Assembly: GCF_900095305.1 (NCBI RefSeq)
Contig: NZ_FMDO01000028.1
Coordinates: forward strand, 62,001 to 126,000
DNA from: Proteiniborus sp. DW1
GTDB taxonomy: Bacteria > Bacillota > Clostridia > Tissierellales > Proteiniboraceae
Length of the DNA: 64,000 nucleotides
Direction: 5' to 3'
This document shows positions 63,950 through 64,000 of this stretch, in pieces. The position numbers and the translations under genes are program-made. The notes below the pieces were generated by a model that was given only the letters and a program-made list of their open reading frames with translations, was not told where the DNA came from and did not search any database. Numbering within the stretch: position 1 is the first letter of the stretch; the number at the start of each line of letters is the position of its first letter.

Positions 63950-64000
63950 TAAATATAGAAACTAAATTTCTAGTAGAAACAGCTTTATTAACCCATGGTT
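63946..64000 (+). CDS. Start of a probable pseudouridine-5'-phosphate glycosidase (PsuG/indigoidine synthase A type), cut by the window end
   Basis: From GTG 63946, overlapping the preceding stop, the frame reads INIETKFLVETALLTHG. It resembles the PsuG start, where a segment like ALESTIISHG carries the substrate-binding residues. Only 18 residues are visible, so the call is tentative. If right, the operon pairs importer, PfkB kinase and a C-nucleoside-phosphate glycosidase. Confidence 0.45.
   Translation, partial: MINIETKFLVETALLTHG

Overview
The window is a low-GC, high-coding-density chromosome segment from an anaerobic Firmicute, most likely Clostridia/Tissierellia. The evidence is the AT-rich codon use with AGGAGG-type ribosome binding sites, a long Bacillus/Clostridium-type SRP RNA beside tRNA-Ser, a dnaX-ybaB-recR block, an early-cobalt (anaerobic, CbiK-type) cobalamin pathway, a molybdenum xanthine-dehydrogenase-type hydroxylase, and HD-GYP, GGDEF and MCP signalling genes.

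Layout. 0-2.6 kb: a membrane coiled-coil protein and a molybdate module (ModE-like regulator, a ModE-like operator palindrome, modA, modB, no modC). 2.6-3.1 kb: tRNA-Ser(GGA) and SRP RNA. 3.2-8.7 kb: an HD-GYP sensor, an NMT1/THI5-domain histidine kinase, and a response regulator fused to an MpsC/DUF2294-like domain. 8.7-14.1 kb: a perfect cre-like site, hairpin-rich leader, NCS2 purine permease and three-subunit molybdenum hydroxylase. This fits purine uptake and oxidation, with the molybdate genes supplying the metal. 14.2-17.0 kb: dnaX, ybaB, recR. 17.0-22.3 kb: a scarred region with a mini-element having Tn7-like ends, a truncated hsdR, an IS3 remnant, a cbiA pseudogene, a cobalamin riboswitch, cbiQ, a cbiO/cbiP deletion fusion and a frameshifted cbiB. 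22.3-33.6 kb: an intact, tightly overlapping run cbiL-btuFCD-cobD-cbiK-cbiC-cbiD-cbiE-cbiT-cbiF-cbiG-cbiH-cbiJ. 33.7-42.8 kb: accessory region with CGGC protein, gene fragments, DUF2971, the second mini-element, a toxin-antitoxin pair, an IS30/IS256 chimera, an IS21 remnant, two secreted proteins (one a C39-like protease), and an internally deleted acetyltransferase. 43.4-46.9 kb: an unknown protein paired with a CBS-GGDEF cyclase, an orphan McrC, a lipoprotein. 46.9-53.0 kb, minus strand: response regulator, kinase, cell-wall amidase, ABC ATPase and FtsX-type permease. 53.3-57.4 kb: MCP, M20 amidohydrolase, GNAT. 57.9-64.0 kb: a ribose/nucleoside-type ABC importer, PfkB kinase, two tandem ADP-ribosylglycohydrolase-family proteins, and the start of what looks like pseudouridine-5'-phosphate glycosidase.

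Two themes stand out. First, 17-42 kb carries an unusual number of internal or junctional deletions that leave both gene ends in place. The de novo corrinoid pathway is broken at cbiA, cbiO, cbiP and probably cbiB while the ring-building genes and importer stay intact. Second, the right-hand sugar/nucleoside cluster holds a tandem pair of ADP-ribosylglycohydrolase-family genes in which the second copy has lost canonical metal ligands; it looks like an undescribed ribosyl-compound catabolic or signalling system.
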